From contig CM030939.1 of the NCBI GenBank assembly GCA_018136815.1, positions 4,643,419 to 4,707,418 of the forward strand: a DNA stretch of 64,000 nucleotides, read 5' to 3'. The translations under genes and the position numbers were made by a program. Positions 43,317 to 53,963 of the stretch are shown piece by piece (the stretch's first letter is position 1; every line of letters begins with the position of its first letter). The notes under the pieces were generated by a model that worked only from the letters and a program-made list of their open reading frames with translations, searched no databases and was not told where the DNA came from. The DNA comes from Isochrysis galbana. Lineage: Eukaryota > Haptophyta > Isochrysidales > Isochrysidaceae.

Positions 43317-44904
43317 ATGGCCCTTCTCCTCTCCCTCTTCCCGCTGCTCGTGAGCGCAAGCGAGCTGTCGGAGCGAACGGAGCGGACGGAGCGTTGGGCC
43401 GTCGTAACAGGCGCGTCGAGTGGTATCGGCGCCGCCATAGCGCTCGAAGCCTCGCGTAGAGGCTACTCCGTGCTGCTCGCGGCCCGACGGGAGGACCAGC
43501 TGCATAGCGTGGCAGCCCTCGCCACACAGGCGGGCGCTCCAGCAGCGCTCGTCGTGTCGTGCGACCTCGCCACGAGATCCGGACGACAGAAGCTGCTGCG
43601 CGCATCCTCCTCTCGCGACGTCACGCTTGCAGTCATAAATGCGGGCTTCGCGTATTCTGGAGAGTTTGTCGAACAGCACGAGGACTCGATTGACAAGATG
43701 ATCGAGGTCAACGTGGGCGCGCTGGCCTCGCTGACACGCAAATACGCTGAGGCCATGGCAAAAGGCGGCGGCGGACACATTCTCCTCACTGGATCCATCT
43801 CGGGAGCCGCCGCCGGTAGGGTTGCCCGACCCGCGATTCGCATGCCACTCGCTTGTCCACCCTCCTCGCGAGATCTTACTGTCGAGCCTTGGCTTCGCAG
43901 GCGTGCCGAATGCCGCGCTTTACGCGGCAACAAAGGCCTTTGTGCGCGTTTTCTCCGCTGGTATCCGTCCCGAGCTCAAGCCTGCTGGTGTTGCCGTCAC
44001 CTGCCTTCTTCCTGGAGCCACTGATACCGGCTTTGCCTCAGTCGGCGGATTGGAGACGTCTTCTATCTTCACTCTTCCCGGGGTGCGAACACTCGGTGCG
44101 GTGCTGCCGGCTTCCACGGTCGCTGCCGCCGCGCTCGATGCTGCTGAGGCAGGACGCGCAGAGGTGGTGCCGGGGTTTCTGAACAAGGCCTTTGTCCTCT
44201 TTTGCGCGCTCACGCCTTCCATTTTCAGCCGCAAAGTCGCCCAATTCGCTTTTGGCCGTAATCCTTTCAAGTCTACGGCGACGAAGAAGAATCCCATCGA
44301 CCGGCTTCGCGGCGGCAATTTCCAACAGGATGCGGCGATATCTTTCTCGCTGATACCGATTGCCACCCTCGTGGCGATTGGGCTGAATATTGCGCAAAAT
44401 GGGCGAGCTTCACATCCAGCTCCAATATGTTTGAACGCTAGGGATGTGCTTGCTCTACGGAAGAAGGCGGATGCTGTGGCGCTATGGCGCGCAGCGCGGG
44501 CTCCTTCTGTCTCATCATGGGCAGGCAAGAAGTGGCAAGGCCATCTGCTACCATTGGGTATCCTTGCTCCGGCTTCCACTTTCATCACGCATGTCTTGTT
44601 CGGCCCCTTCACCAAGTGGACGGGGAAAGCGTTCGCTCTTGATGGACACTCGGGTGCCAACACCTTCGTGCGCGGCAGGCCACGCCGTGCCTTCCGCTCG
44701 TCGATTGCCAAGTCAGACATGGACGGACGGATGGCGCTCGTCCTTGACTATGCTGGCGCGGGAGAGCTGCTTTGGGGACGTGCCGCCGGCATGAGAGATG
44801 AACTCCGCGAAGTAGTGCCAGGCGTCATGATTGGCATTGGCTCCATGCAATTGACAGGTGGTATACATAATGCCGCCATGTTCGTCCTGATCGAGAAGAG
44901 CTAA
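43317..44904 (+). CDS. short-chain dehydrogenase with C-terminal extra domain (500 aa, 2 exons)
   Basis: Exons: 43317-43815 and 43901-44904; the intron is GTAGGG...CAG, phase 1, rejoining AAAGVPNAALYAATK. The N-terminus (MALLLSLFPLLVSASE) looks like a signal peptide or anchor. SDR motifs: cofactor loop TGASSGIG (about residues 33-40), INAG (the NNAG equivalent), GSISG and catalytic YAATK. The SDR part ends near residue 290. The last 130 residues form a second domain with WQGHLLPLGILAPASTFITH, WTGKAF, DGRMALVLDYAGAGE and a final MRDELREVVPGVMIGIGSMQ. That pattern suggests a small beta-barrel domain of the GXWXG/DUF4334-like type, an assignment I hold loosely. The substrate is unknown; lipid or sterol-ketone reduction is plausible for an ER-type SDR. 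Confidence 0.85.
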
Positions 44905-45868
44905 ACTTGAATGCGCAGGGTATGTGGCATGGAGGAGCACGATCTATCGACGGCCGGCTATGAAGAGCGGCAGTGGATTGCGGGCTTGTGGTGATGAGTC
45001 CGGGGCGTGGCTGTGGCATCACGGCGAGCTATTGCCACAAAGGTGTCACCAACCGCATAAAAAAATCTGAAGATTCTGGGCTGCACACCTACTAGATGTC
45101 CGGTACCTATTACCGCTCCACAGTCATCGCCCTTTAGTTCCCTTCCCCCCACCTCCTCCCCTTCCCCCCTGTGTGTGTGATGAGTGGTGAGGGGCTGTGG
45201 CTGCTGTGCATGTTGGTGTGGAAGGGCTGTGCATGACATTAACATGTGAGGTACAAATGGGAGGGGGGACAGGAGACGGAGAGACACGATCGGGGAGGGC
45301 ACGTGCGGCCGAGGGCGAGACCGAGGGTTCGGCCTCGGGCAGCATGAGGACGGGCGTGACGAGCACGGAGAGCACAGGCAGACGAGAAGGGGACAGGAGC
45401 GCTCGAGCGGTGGCGCTGATCGCGGGACGAAGAACAAAGGGGGGGGGGGGACACTCACGGGAAAAGTAAACACCGGGAAGGGAAAAGACGCGGGAAGAGA
45501 GAGGGATGAAACGGGGCCGGAAACTCAAGGAGGCACTCGGGGAGAGAACGGGGAAGGGGAGAGAGAGAGGGGGCGGGCCCAGTGGGCCGACGCGGGAAAA
45601 AGGGCGTCGGAGCGTGACAACAAAGAACGAAAGGGGAACGCGGGGGAAAGCCCGATGGCGGGAGAAGGAACGCAATGCAAAGAGGGGGGACCGGGGCGAG
45701 GCGGCGAGGAGGGAGTCACGCGAAGGGGACTTAATGAACGGGGACGTGCGAGGGGGAACGGGCAACCCCCCCTACCCGCAACACCCCCCCCAATGCGAGA
45801 AGCGGGAACCGGGGCGAGCGCATTGCAGAAGGCGGGGAGAAAAGAAAGGGGGGTGGGCGTGCAGCGGC
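44905..45868. other. intergenic region with a dispersed repeat
   Basis: Copy 2 of the AATCTGAAGATTCTGGG repeat lies at about 45059-45180. The rest is purine-rich on the plus strand with Arg/Gly-rich ORFs that are not supported as genes. It may include 3' sequence of the adjacent retroelement, but I could not match a pair of LTRs. Confidence 0.4.
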
Positions 45869-47960
45869 TCAGGCGGCGGCGACGTGCGCCCAAGAATTCG
45901 TCGCGTAGCGGACGCAGGCGTCCGCCTTGCGCTTGGGCAACCACTTCGTGAGGAAGTCCGCCGCCATGTGCTCGGACGCGACGTGGCGAAGCGCCACTTC
46001 GCCGGCGGCGACGCGCTGGAGAAGGAGTGGTACCGGCGCATGAAATGACGGGCGCGGGTGGGGGCGGAGCGCAGGGACCCCACGCGCATGTTGGCCAAAT
46101 TGTCGGTGCCGACGAGGGTGGGGCCGTCGAGCGGGACGTCGAGGGCGCGGAGAATTTCGCGGGCGTAGGAGATGCATTCGGCGGCCTTGCACGACGCGAT
46201 GGCCTCGGCTTCCATTGACGAGTCGACGACGAGGGCCAGCTTCTTCGTCTGGTGGAGGATCGCTCCGCCGCCGAAAGTGACGAGGATGCCGTAGATGTTG
46301 CGGTCCCCCCAGGTGGCGTCGGCGAGGGCTTCGAGCTGGACGGGGGCGGGCTCGGACAGGTCGACGTGCGCGGCGATGGCGGCGGAGAAACGCGGGGTGG
46401 CGGCGAGCCCGAGTCCGCCGTAGGTGATGCCGACGTCCTTCTCGTGGTAGGCGGCGGCGAGAGCGGCTCGCGCGACGTCGTACGCCTCGGGCGGGGGGGA
46501 GGACATCACGCAGGAGAGGCGGTGGATGACGAGGGATAGGCGTGGGTGAAGCAACTCGATGAATTTCAGCGAGCCCAGCAGCTGCTGCGTGCGGAGCTGG
46601 TGCGGGGCGAGCTTGGGGGAATCGCGGGGAGCGAGGGAGAGGGCGTCGGCGAGCTCGGCGAGCTTTCTCCCGGCGGGAAGCGGGGGAAGGGGGAGGGCGT
46701 CGAGGAGCTCCGGGAGATGCTGGCGCGCGGCTTCGACGATCTTCTGCGGCAGGGTGAGGGAGAGGGAGCGGGTGGGGCGGTCGCGCGAGATCGAGAAACC
46801 CTTGAAGGACGTGGGGTCGGGATCGTAGCGGACGTCGCCGAAAAGGAGAGAGAGATGGGCGCAGATGGCGCGGCTGAGGCGGCGGTCGAGGGCAGCATCC
46901 TCGGAGAAGAGGAGGTCGTCGACGACGACCAGCAGGCGGCAGAGGCCGTCGGGGGCGCGGAAAGTCCACAAGTCACCGACGTTCTCGGCGCGTAGCCAAC
47001 CTTGGGACGCGAGCTCGGCGTGTAGGCGGTCCTGCCATTCGCGGCCGGCGGGTTCCTCGCCCCACAGCGAACTACCGCATTCGACGCACAGGGGTGTTCC
47101 GTCGTCGGCTTGGAGGTGGGAGAGAGTGGTGGGCAGAGCGAGGTAGGTGAGGGGGCGGTCCTGGCGCAAACCGTTCATGTACGCGTTCGGGACGTCCGCT
47201 TTGCCGATGTCGTGGTCGCGGACGGCGGCGTCGGCGAGCAGGGCCTTGACGGTGAGGTCGTCGGCCACCGAGGAGAAGGTTATCATGTGCGAGGTGGACG
47301 GGTCGCCGGCGCGCTCGAGGAGGGCGCGCTGGCGGCCGCCGTCGGCACAGTGGCGGGATTTGAACGGGTTCCGGTCGTCGAGAGCGCCGGTGGCTGGGTC
47401 GACTTTGATCTTGCGGGCGGTGACGACGGGTGAGATGGGAAGGCCGGCAGCTCGAGGTACGGAGACGGGGACGAGGCGGTTCCCCGGGAAGGCGAGGATG
47501 CTGTGGAGCGCCTTCTCATCGGCGGCGAGCCAGGCGTCGCGTTGCGGCGAGGCTAGGACCTCCCGGGCGTTGGCCGGGACGGTGTAGCGGGCCGGGCCGG
47601 AGGGCGTGGAGACGTCGACGATGTCCTGGGTTGCCTTGAGACAGAAGAGCTCGGCGGGGGGGGGGGCGGAGAGTAGGTGGGAAACCGAGGAGGTGGAGCG
47701 GGGCGGACGGGCCGCCGAAGGAGACGTGGGCGGTGGCCTCGGAGACGAAAGGGAGGCCGCCGGAGATGCCGGCGATGACGCCGGAGGTGGGCGAGTGGAG
47801 GCAGAGGGCGGAGGCGGCCGGGTCGGAGAGAATGTTGGTGTTGGCGCCGCCGTCGAGCTGGAAAGTGAAGAGGGAGGGCGGGGACGAGCGGGCCGTGGCG
47901 GGGGCGAGGGCGGATCGTGAGACGGAAAGCTCGAGGACATCGGCGGCGACGGCGAGGGAG
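45869..47960 (-). mobile_element. Ty1/copia-type retrotransposon fragment (RT and RNase H)
   Basis: The minus-strand frame from about 47960 to 46020 shows the copia pol order. The pre-RT region has FKSRHCADGGRQ, and RT motifs are DIGKADVPNAYMNG and LLVVVDDLLFSEDAALDRRL, the last carrying the catalytic Asp pair. RNase H follows with DSSMEAEAIASCKAAECISY, VGTDNLANMRVGS and RARHFMRRYH. The family end (LRHVASEHMAADFLTKWLP) is in a different frame, so one frameshift lies near 46010-46030. No gag, protease or integrase is visible to the left of RT; the first 130 residues of the frame are Pro/Ser-rich, and AT-rich DNA begins near 47990. The element is therefore 5'-truncated and probably inactive in itself. 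Confidence 0.85.
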
Positions 47961-48144
47961 CTAGCGGTTGGGGTAGGCGGATATTTCGATCAAAATCCGC
48001 CCAAATATGCATCAGAAATATGTGCAATATATGCGAATTGGTGGCCCAAATATGTACAATATTTCGAACATCGAATTTATATGTCAACATCCCCCATCGC
48101 GCTTGTTGCGATTGTAACGCAACATCACAGACGTTTCCACTTGG

Positions 48145-48693
48145 TCTGCCAGGCCCCCTCTGGATGATGAGGAAGAACCTGAAGACACACCTTTTTTCAT
48201 TCAGCTAGCTCAGCTAGCTGAAGACAAAAAGGACATTAAGAGCGAAGATGTTGCCACCTTCATGAAATTCCTTCTCTCCAGGTTGGAAGGCCTTGACGCT
48301 ACACCAGACGGGATGGACAAGGGCCGTAAAGGCCCTTGGATATTCTACGTAGATGATGATGCGCACGAACAATTCAAGGCCGCCTATGGCGACAAACTCC
48401 AAACTGTTCTATCAGGAATCCCGCACGAATTCGGGGTCACCTATGGCACGCTAGCCGACCAAGCCCCGCGCAAATCTAGCGCAATCCGGTCCTCACGCAA
48501 GGAGATCGCCACTTACATCGTATTCCGCATTTTCGACCCGGTTAAAGCGTACAAGACCAAGACGCGCCACTTGGCAAGTGCTCTGGAGCGCGAAGGCTTT
48601 CACGTTCTTAGGGGCAACCATCAACGCGCCAAAACCGCATTAGAAGGAATTGTAAAAGTCGAATCGGGCAAGCGCCCGATTTGGCACTTCTCT
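48145..48693 (+). pseudogene. coding fragment of unknown family without a start
   Basis: The plus frame is open from about 48145 and reads as real protein well before its first ATG at 48262. An acidic leader (LDDEEEPEDTPFFIQLAQLA) is followed by EDVATFMKFLLSRLEGLDAT, GPWIFYVDDDAHEQFKAAYG and VKAYKTKTRHLASALEREGF. After about 48693 the frame continues to a stop at 48780, but the reverse strand there encodes a different fragment, so the original gene probably broke at this point. I recognise no family. The position between copia and other repeats suggests a transposon-derived ORF. Confidence 0.45.
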
Positions 48694-49013
48694 CAATTGA
48701 TGTTTCGCATATCTAAGCCTCTTGCCGCCTGTAAGAGGTCATCCGATACTTCTAGGTTAAAGTCTTTGTCTACCATGTAAAGAGGGCTTAGCATTTTCCT
48801 AATGTGTTTGTTACTCGGGGCGTGCAGCCCCATGTTATTTCGTTGTTTCGTCAGCCTTTGAAAGAAGCCAACCTTTGCCTTTGCTAGTAGGTGGTACCTT
48901 GTAAGAATTGCTCTAAGGATCGATTTAACGGACCTACCGTCCGCGTTGCCGTACTGAATGTTGTAGAAGTCCGTGAGGATATACCTCCACGCCAGGATAC
49001 CCTCGACAGGCAT
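48693..49013 (-). pseudogene. retroelement-like coding fragment
   Basis: A 106-codon minus-strand frame with non-repetitive, hydrophobic-basic composition (LAWRYILTDFYNIQYG, SVKSILRAILTRYHLLAKAK). It abuts head-on the plus-strand fragment ending near 48693. It could be from the region downstream of a LINE reverse transcriptase, but no diagnostic motif is present. Confidence 0.35.
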
Positions 49014-49019
49014 ACGGTA

Positions 49020-49955
49020 GCACAGGTGCAGAGTGGGGGCCCTTGAGGCTCAGGAGCGCCAGCGAGGGACATGCAGGGGAGGCCAGGGCCCAGCCTCAGC
49101 CTCCTCTAGCCAATAGCCAAGGTGCGGGCCATCAAAAGTCCCAGTGCACCACCCGAACACGGGAGAAATTAAATTATACCCCCTCGTCGGCCGACATTCG
49201 CCCCTCCCAGTAGCTGCCCGGAACTGCCACTTGCTCGCCGATGACAGCGCCGCGGTTGCGGATCTCAGGCAAGAATTGGGCTGTGATGCGCACGTTGCGC
49301 ATGGCACCGCGCCCACGGCCGCGACCTCGAGGCATGTCTGGAGATCGGAGGTGGCTGGGCCGCAATGAGTCGGGCGTCGGGGGGGGGGGGGGTTGCAAAA
49401 ATCGGAAACGACGGCCAATACAAAAATAGAACGTAAGTATAACTTCGCATATAAGCGATCTAGTAGTGCATTAGACTACTCGTAAACGACATTACTGATG
49501 CTATAGGAGGTCTGAGAGAGTGATTACTCGGGTCAAAGGGTCACCATATGCCGCAATACTTGCATTTCTTGGTAATCAGAAGTAATCTCAGTATTGATTG
49601 TAGGTGAGCCTTGCCGCTAACCGCTAAAGAGCGGAAGAGCGGCAGCAGACGAGGAAGAGCGAAAAGGGCCGGGGGCCGAGACCCCCCGGGGACACGATAA
49701 GATAGTTGCAGAAGGCGTTTTACGTTTGTTCGCCACAGGAACGCTTAGCCCCAGCCCGCCCCTTGCGCTTGGCCCGTCGAAGTGCACGCGGCCCCCCTCC
49801 CCGATACCAAAGACAAAGGAAAAGGAATGAAGGGTGAAGGGGATGGTGTAAATAAAGAGTGTGAGTGATCTGGGGTATAGGCGATGGCGTGAGAGTCGGT
49901 ACCGTAAGCGCGTGTTCCTCTATAGCTAGCGGTAGTAGCCTGAATCTTCAAACGT
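49020..49955. repeat. dispersed repeat related to the 11.56-12.46 kb element
   Basis: Shared blocks in the same order as the first copy: a GCCAGCGAGGGA/GGCCAGGGCCCAGCC stretch at 49058-49098, a TTTACGTTTGTT stretch near 49720, GATACCAAAGACAAAGGA near 49802 and GGGGTATAGGCGATG near 49872. An unrelated, partly AT-rich stretch (about 49390-49600) interrupts it. No 18-bp flanking repeat was noticed here. Confidence 0.5.
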
Positions 49956-50503
49956 TTTTTTGTAGGTTTCAATCAGCAATAAGTAATTAGACACACGCGA
50001 CATAGTAAACTATCCTCTGTAGTTGTAGCATCATCGTTCAATCGCCAGCACCCCTCCTTTGTTCACGCAAATCGTGATGGGGAGGGGTAATGAGGGATGG
50101 TAGAATATCTGTGCCAATTTCACAACCCTTCATTGAGTGACCGACACCACTGGCGTGAGCACAGGCCAACAGCACGAGACCTATCTCCACGCCATGCCCA
50201 AGCAGATCGAGTCTGCGTCCATCACTAGCGTTTCATCTTCGTGTCAAGCAGCTTCCGGTGACGTATGCTTCCCTTCTTGCCAACCTTATTCGAATAGTGA
50301 GCACACACGCTTCTGGGTAGGCGCACATGGCTTACCACGCTCCACGTCTAGGCTCTCAAAAGTCAAGCTATGTGTATGCTTGGTTCGAGATAGCGTTGGT
50401 CGAAGACGAAAATATCCTCGACATGTGCTGTCGGCAACTCGGGGAGCTTTTCGCACGCCGCGCCACGATCAGCATCCTCCATCCTTGTAACTCCGCTAGC
50501 AGC
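49956..50503. other. intergenic region 3' of the PFKFB gene
   Basis: No gene is supported; the plus-strand ORFs overlap the 3' end of the minus-strand gene in other frames. Confidence 0.4.
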
Positions 50504-53001
50504 TCATTCCTTCGCGTCGCATATATTATCTTGCGCATCTTTTGTTATGTTGCCGTCAGGGGAGAAACCGTGCGCCTCGGGACCGAGGACGAATCGCTCC
50601 TCGACCGGCTCGTTCCATCCGTCGTATGTGATGCGGATGACTGTATGCAACGGTATCTCGATCTTGGGCGCCGTGGTGCGTGACTTACCCATGAGGTAAG
50701 CATACATGAGACGGAGCACCGCCTGATGCGACACGAGCAGTAGGGGCTCGTGGTACGACTCCAACTCGTGCACCAATCTGTCGCCAGGGAGGAGGAGGTT
50801 TCAAGGTAGGCAAAGCAAGGACATGGCACTCTCTGAGGGTCGGCGCGTGGTCCCAGTGTTCTCGTCGCTTGCAAGACTCGCACGCAAACCTACAGACCCC
50901 ATTCCCATCGCGCGTTGGCTCATGGAGCTTGACTCACGGGTCAAGCCTTGCGACGATGTCGAAGTAGGACTCTCCGCGTGGATATCGGTAGCCGATCTTG
51001 TCCATTGAACGGAGCGACGCCTCGCTCGGTGCAATCTGCTTGATCTGTGTTGGGAGATGGTGATGGTGGCACAAGTGTGGCCGGGTCGGTGGGTGGGGAT
51101 CAGTGCCGTGCTCCGGCGATGCCCGACCACCAAAAAAGCACACTGAGGCTGCTGCGGGACAACTTCGCGCACAGCGGGCGCACCTCCGCATATGTCTTCC
51201 CCTCGTACTCCCCAGCAAAGATTTCGTCCAAATTGCGGTAAACACGTGGCGACATCTGTTCCCACACCGGCTCAGCTGCCTCGTCGCGCTCTATAGTGTC
51301 ATTGCGTGCGGGGCTGGGCACCGTCGAGTCCGTGTTCGCGGAGCTAAGATCACTTTGATGCATGCTTTCCGCCAAGCTGCCACTGGCACTGTTGGGGCCG
51401 ATGCTCGCCGTTAAACTGGGCTGCTGCTCTCCTCGAGGGGGGTATGGCTGCTCCCCAAAACTCGACATGGGGAAGATTGGGTGCGGGATGTGGCGAGCAG
51501 TCAAGATAGTGCGCTGGAGCGAGGAGGTCCATAGCCGGCACTTGCGCAGCACGCCGTGCTGAACGAAGATGTTTTCAGGCACCCACTTGCCGAGCCGCCG
51601 GGCGTACTCTTCGCCTGCAGGGGAGAGGGGTGGGTTGCCGCCAATCTTGCCGAGCACGTTGTACTCGGACTGTCCATGGCGCGAGAGGTATATTGTGTGC
51701 GGCGTCGGGTGGATAACTGAGAGGAACTGCGCGATACGCATGCGCAGATAGCCATGCATACGATTGGTCACGACCTGTGATGACAGGGCGGGCAAGCGGG
51801 CGCTAAAGGGTGCGGTGATGGGACCTGTGATGACAGGGCGGGCAAGCGGGCGCTAAAGGGTGCGGTGATGGAGGCAGGCTTCTGCCAGTGCAAGAAGCGG
51901 CAAATAAACGGCGTAGCGGACATCAGCGCCGGCCCTTGAGCCGCAGCCCTTGCGCACCTTGTCCCCATAGTTGATGAGTTTGATGTACGACAGGTCGCCC
52001 TCTGAGCCGTCTTCTTGCAGTGTGACGTAGATGCGCTGGAATTGCATCTCGCGCCGGTGGAACTCCTTGATGGCGGCGCGCGAGAGCGGGTCATCCCACG
52101 ACGCACCCGTCCGCGCACGCTCACGGGCACGCAGATTGGCCTCCAGGATGTCCGGCCGGTCGGCGATGACCTCGATGAAGATCAGCTTCGCGCCGAGAGC
52201 AGCATCGCCCGCCAGAATGTCATTTGCCCATCTGCGGCGCTCTTTGGAGGTACCCGACCACTTCTCCTTGAAGGCGACGAAACTGTCGCTCGCGTACAGG
52301 ATGGCCACCTTGCCACTGTCAACATTCTTGCGACGCCGGTCATTCATGTCCACCAGAAGCTCCTCCTCCTCATGCGCCTCGGGTGCAGCTGCTGGCTCGC
52401 CGTCTGGCGCAGCGGTACCCAGGGCGGCCGCGATGGACGCTTGCAGCTCAGTGGTGCCGCTGCGACCGCGTGTTGACTTGGGGACCGACATGTTGCGGTC
52501 GGCGGAGGAGGAGGTGGCGTTCATGAATGTCTTGATCTCCTCGAACAAGAACATTGCGTTGTGGTCGGAGCCCGCCGGACCTCCCGCGCGAGCCATCACC
52601 TCGTTGATGTCAAAGAGCTTGACCTCTGCTCCGTGGAAGAAGGAGAGGTACTTGGAGAGCCTGTGGGCGATGAAGGGCTTGCCTCGCTCGGGAAGCCCGA
52701 TGAGGCAAAGGATGTGTCGGACTCCGAGCAGTCCTGCGACCGCTGCGATTGGCGGTGGCACGGCAGTGGGAAGGGGGTTGTCTGACGTCGCCTTGAGCAG
52801 GTGCGACTGCGAGGCGACGTATGCGGAGAGAGAGTTGGTGGACGAGAAGTCGATGTGCCGCTTGAGGCCTGGGCCAGAAGGGAGCGTGCGCAGGAGCTCG
52901 GCAAGCTCGGATCGGTGCGGCGAGGAAGGCGGAGAGCCGGCGCTCCCGTTCACGCCATGAACCGACGCGGAGGGCTCGATGGGCAGCGGTGGCGGCGCCA
53001 T
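50504..53001 (-). CDS. 6-phosphofructo-2-kinase/fructose-2,6-bisphosphatase-like enzyme (671 aa, 4 exons)
   Basis: Exons on the minus strand: 53001-51958, 51774-51184, 51044-50938 and 50777-50504; phases close. It is a bifunctional PFKFB-type protein that sets the level of fructose-2,6-bisphosphate. Residues 1-90 are a Pro/Ser-rich leader. The kinase half starts at about residue 95 with LCLIGLPERGKPFIAHRLSK: the Walker A loop ends GKP where GK[ST] is usual, and a disordered insert with AAAPEAHEEEELLVDMNDRR interrupts the middle. The phosphatase half is intact: TIYLSRHGQSEYNVLGKIGG with the RHG catalytic His, YRYPRGESYFDIVARL, and LLLVSHQAVLRLMYAYLMGK with the second His. This suggests a protein biased toward the phosphatase reaction. 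Intron 1 contains a 50-bp tandem duplication that copies its acceptor site. Confidence 0.9.
51773..51871. repeat. 50-bp tandem duplication spanning a splice acceptor
   Basis: The 50 bp beginning ACCTGTGATGACAGGGCGGG at 51773 are repeated almost perfectly from 51823. Each copy contains CATCACAG in the sense of the PFKFB gene, so intron 1 has two candidate acceptors 50 bases apart. Only the one at 51774/51775 keeps the frame. Confidence 0.85.
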
Positions 53002-53963
53002 TGCGTTGAGCACGCCGGGCGGGCGAGTGGGCTGGGGAAGGCGGGGGGGGGGGGAAGGGAGAGGGAGAGAGGAAGGGGGGGAGGGGGAGGGAGGGGAGGG
53101 GGGGGAGGGAGCGAGGGAGGGGGAGAGAGAGAGGGCGAGGGGGGAGAGGGGGATGATAAGAGGGAGAGGACAGAGGAGGGAGAGGGGAGGAGAGAGGCAG
53201 TGGGGGGATAGAGACGAGGGGGTCGTTTTACGTGAAGTTCCCGTCTCTTTTCGCGATGTTGGTGCGGGAAGAGGGTGAAGGAATCATGCGCTCTCGCGGC
53301 TGGTTGCTGGATGAGAAGAAGAACCTGTTGACAGGCGAGAGAGAGATGAGAACATCGACTCGGGGGTTGTTTGCTCCAGCAGAGGAGAGGGGGAGAGAGA
53401 GAGAGGGAGGGAGGGAGGGAGGGAGGGAGGGAGAGGGAGAAGAGAGAGAGAGAGAGGTCGTTATGTAGAGGGAATATACTGGGGGCCCTGGAGGGGACGT
53501 AATCAATCATCGACGACGGTCTGACCTCCCCCGCCCCTCTCTCTCTCCGAGTGGTGAGAGAGAGCGAGAGGGTCGTTCATGAAGGAAGGAAGGAGGTCTA
53601 TAACTGAATCACGGGTGGGAACAGAATCACTCGTGAGGGGCGTCGGTGGCTGAGAACGACAGGCGACACAACAGCAGCAGCAAGGCTTCGTGTGTGTACC
53701 AGTAAAAACGTTCTCGGACTAGAGCTCTCTAGAATGCCTTCTTTACACAGAAGGAGATCAGGAGGGGTGTGCGGGTATGACGAAACATCACGGACCAGAG
53801 ATTCTAAGATTCTAAGATTCTTAGAGAGTGTGTACTGTAGAGGAGAGTACAATCCTTTTAACTCTAGAGGAGAGATATCCTCAACCTTCCCCCCCCACCC
53901 CCCTCCCCGCGCGGCTGCTGCGCTGGTGGTTTCGTCATCGGCCCACATGGCACGGAACCGGCC
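53002..53963. promoter_or_regulatory. divergent intergenic region with GGGAGG tracts
   Basis: The stretch separates the start of the PFKFB gene (-) from that of the LRR gene (+). The plus strand from 53040 to 53220 and 53388-53455 is GGGA/GGGAGG-type purine repeat, and a C-rich run precedes the LRR start at about 53888. Confidence 0.55.

Noticed and set aside
45869-46969. 366-codon minus frame overlapping the copia element
   Set aside because: Most of it is an Arg/Pro-rich shadow; only its last 40 codons carry the true end of RNase H after a frameshift.
44905-48200. LTR pair for the copia element
   Set aside because: I compared the flanks by eye and found no matching long repeats; a dot plot of 44900-45870 against 47950-48300 would decide.
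50690-50720. GTAAGT donor inside the last PFKFB exon
   Set aside because: No acceptor at a workable distance exists, and the unspliced reading matches the family length (YLMGKS...IPLHTVI).
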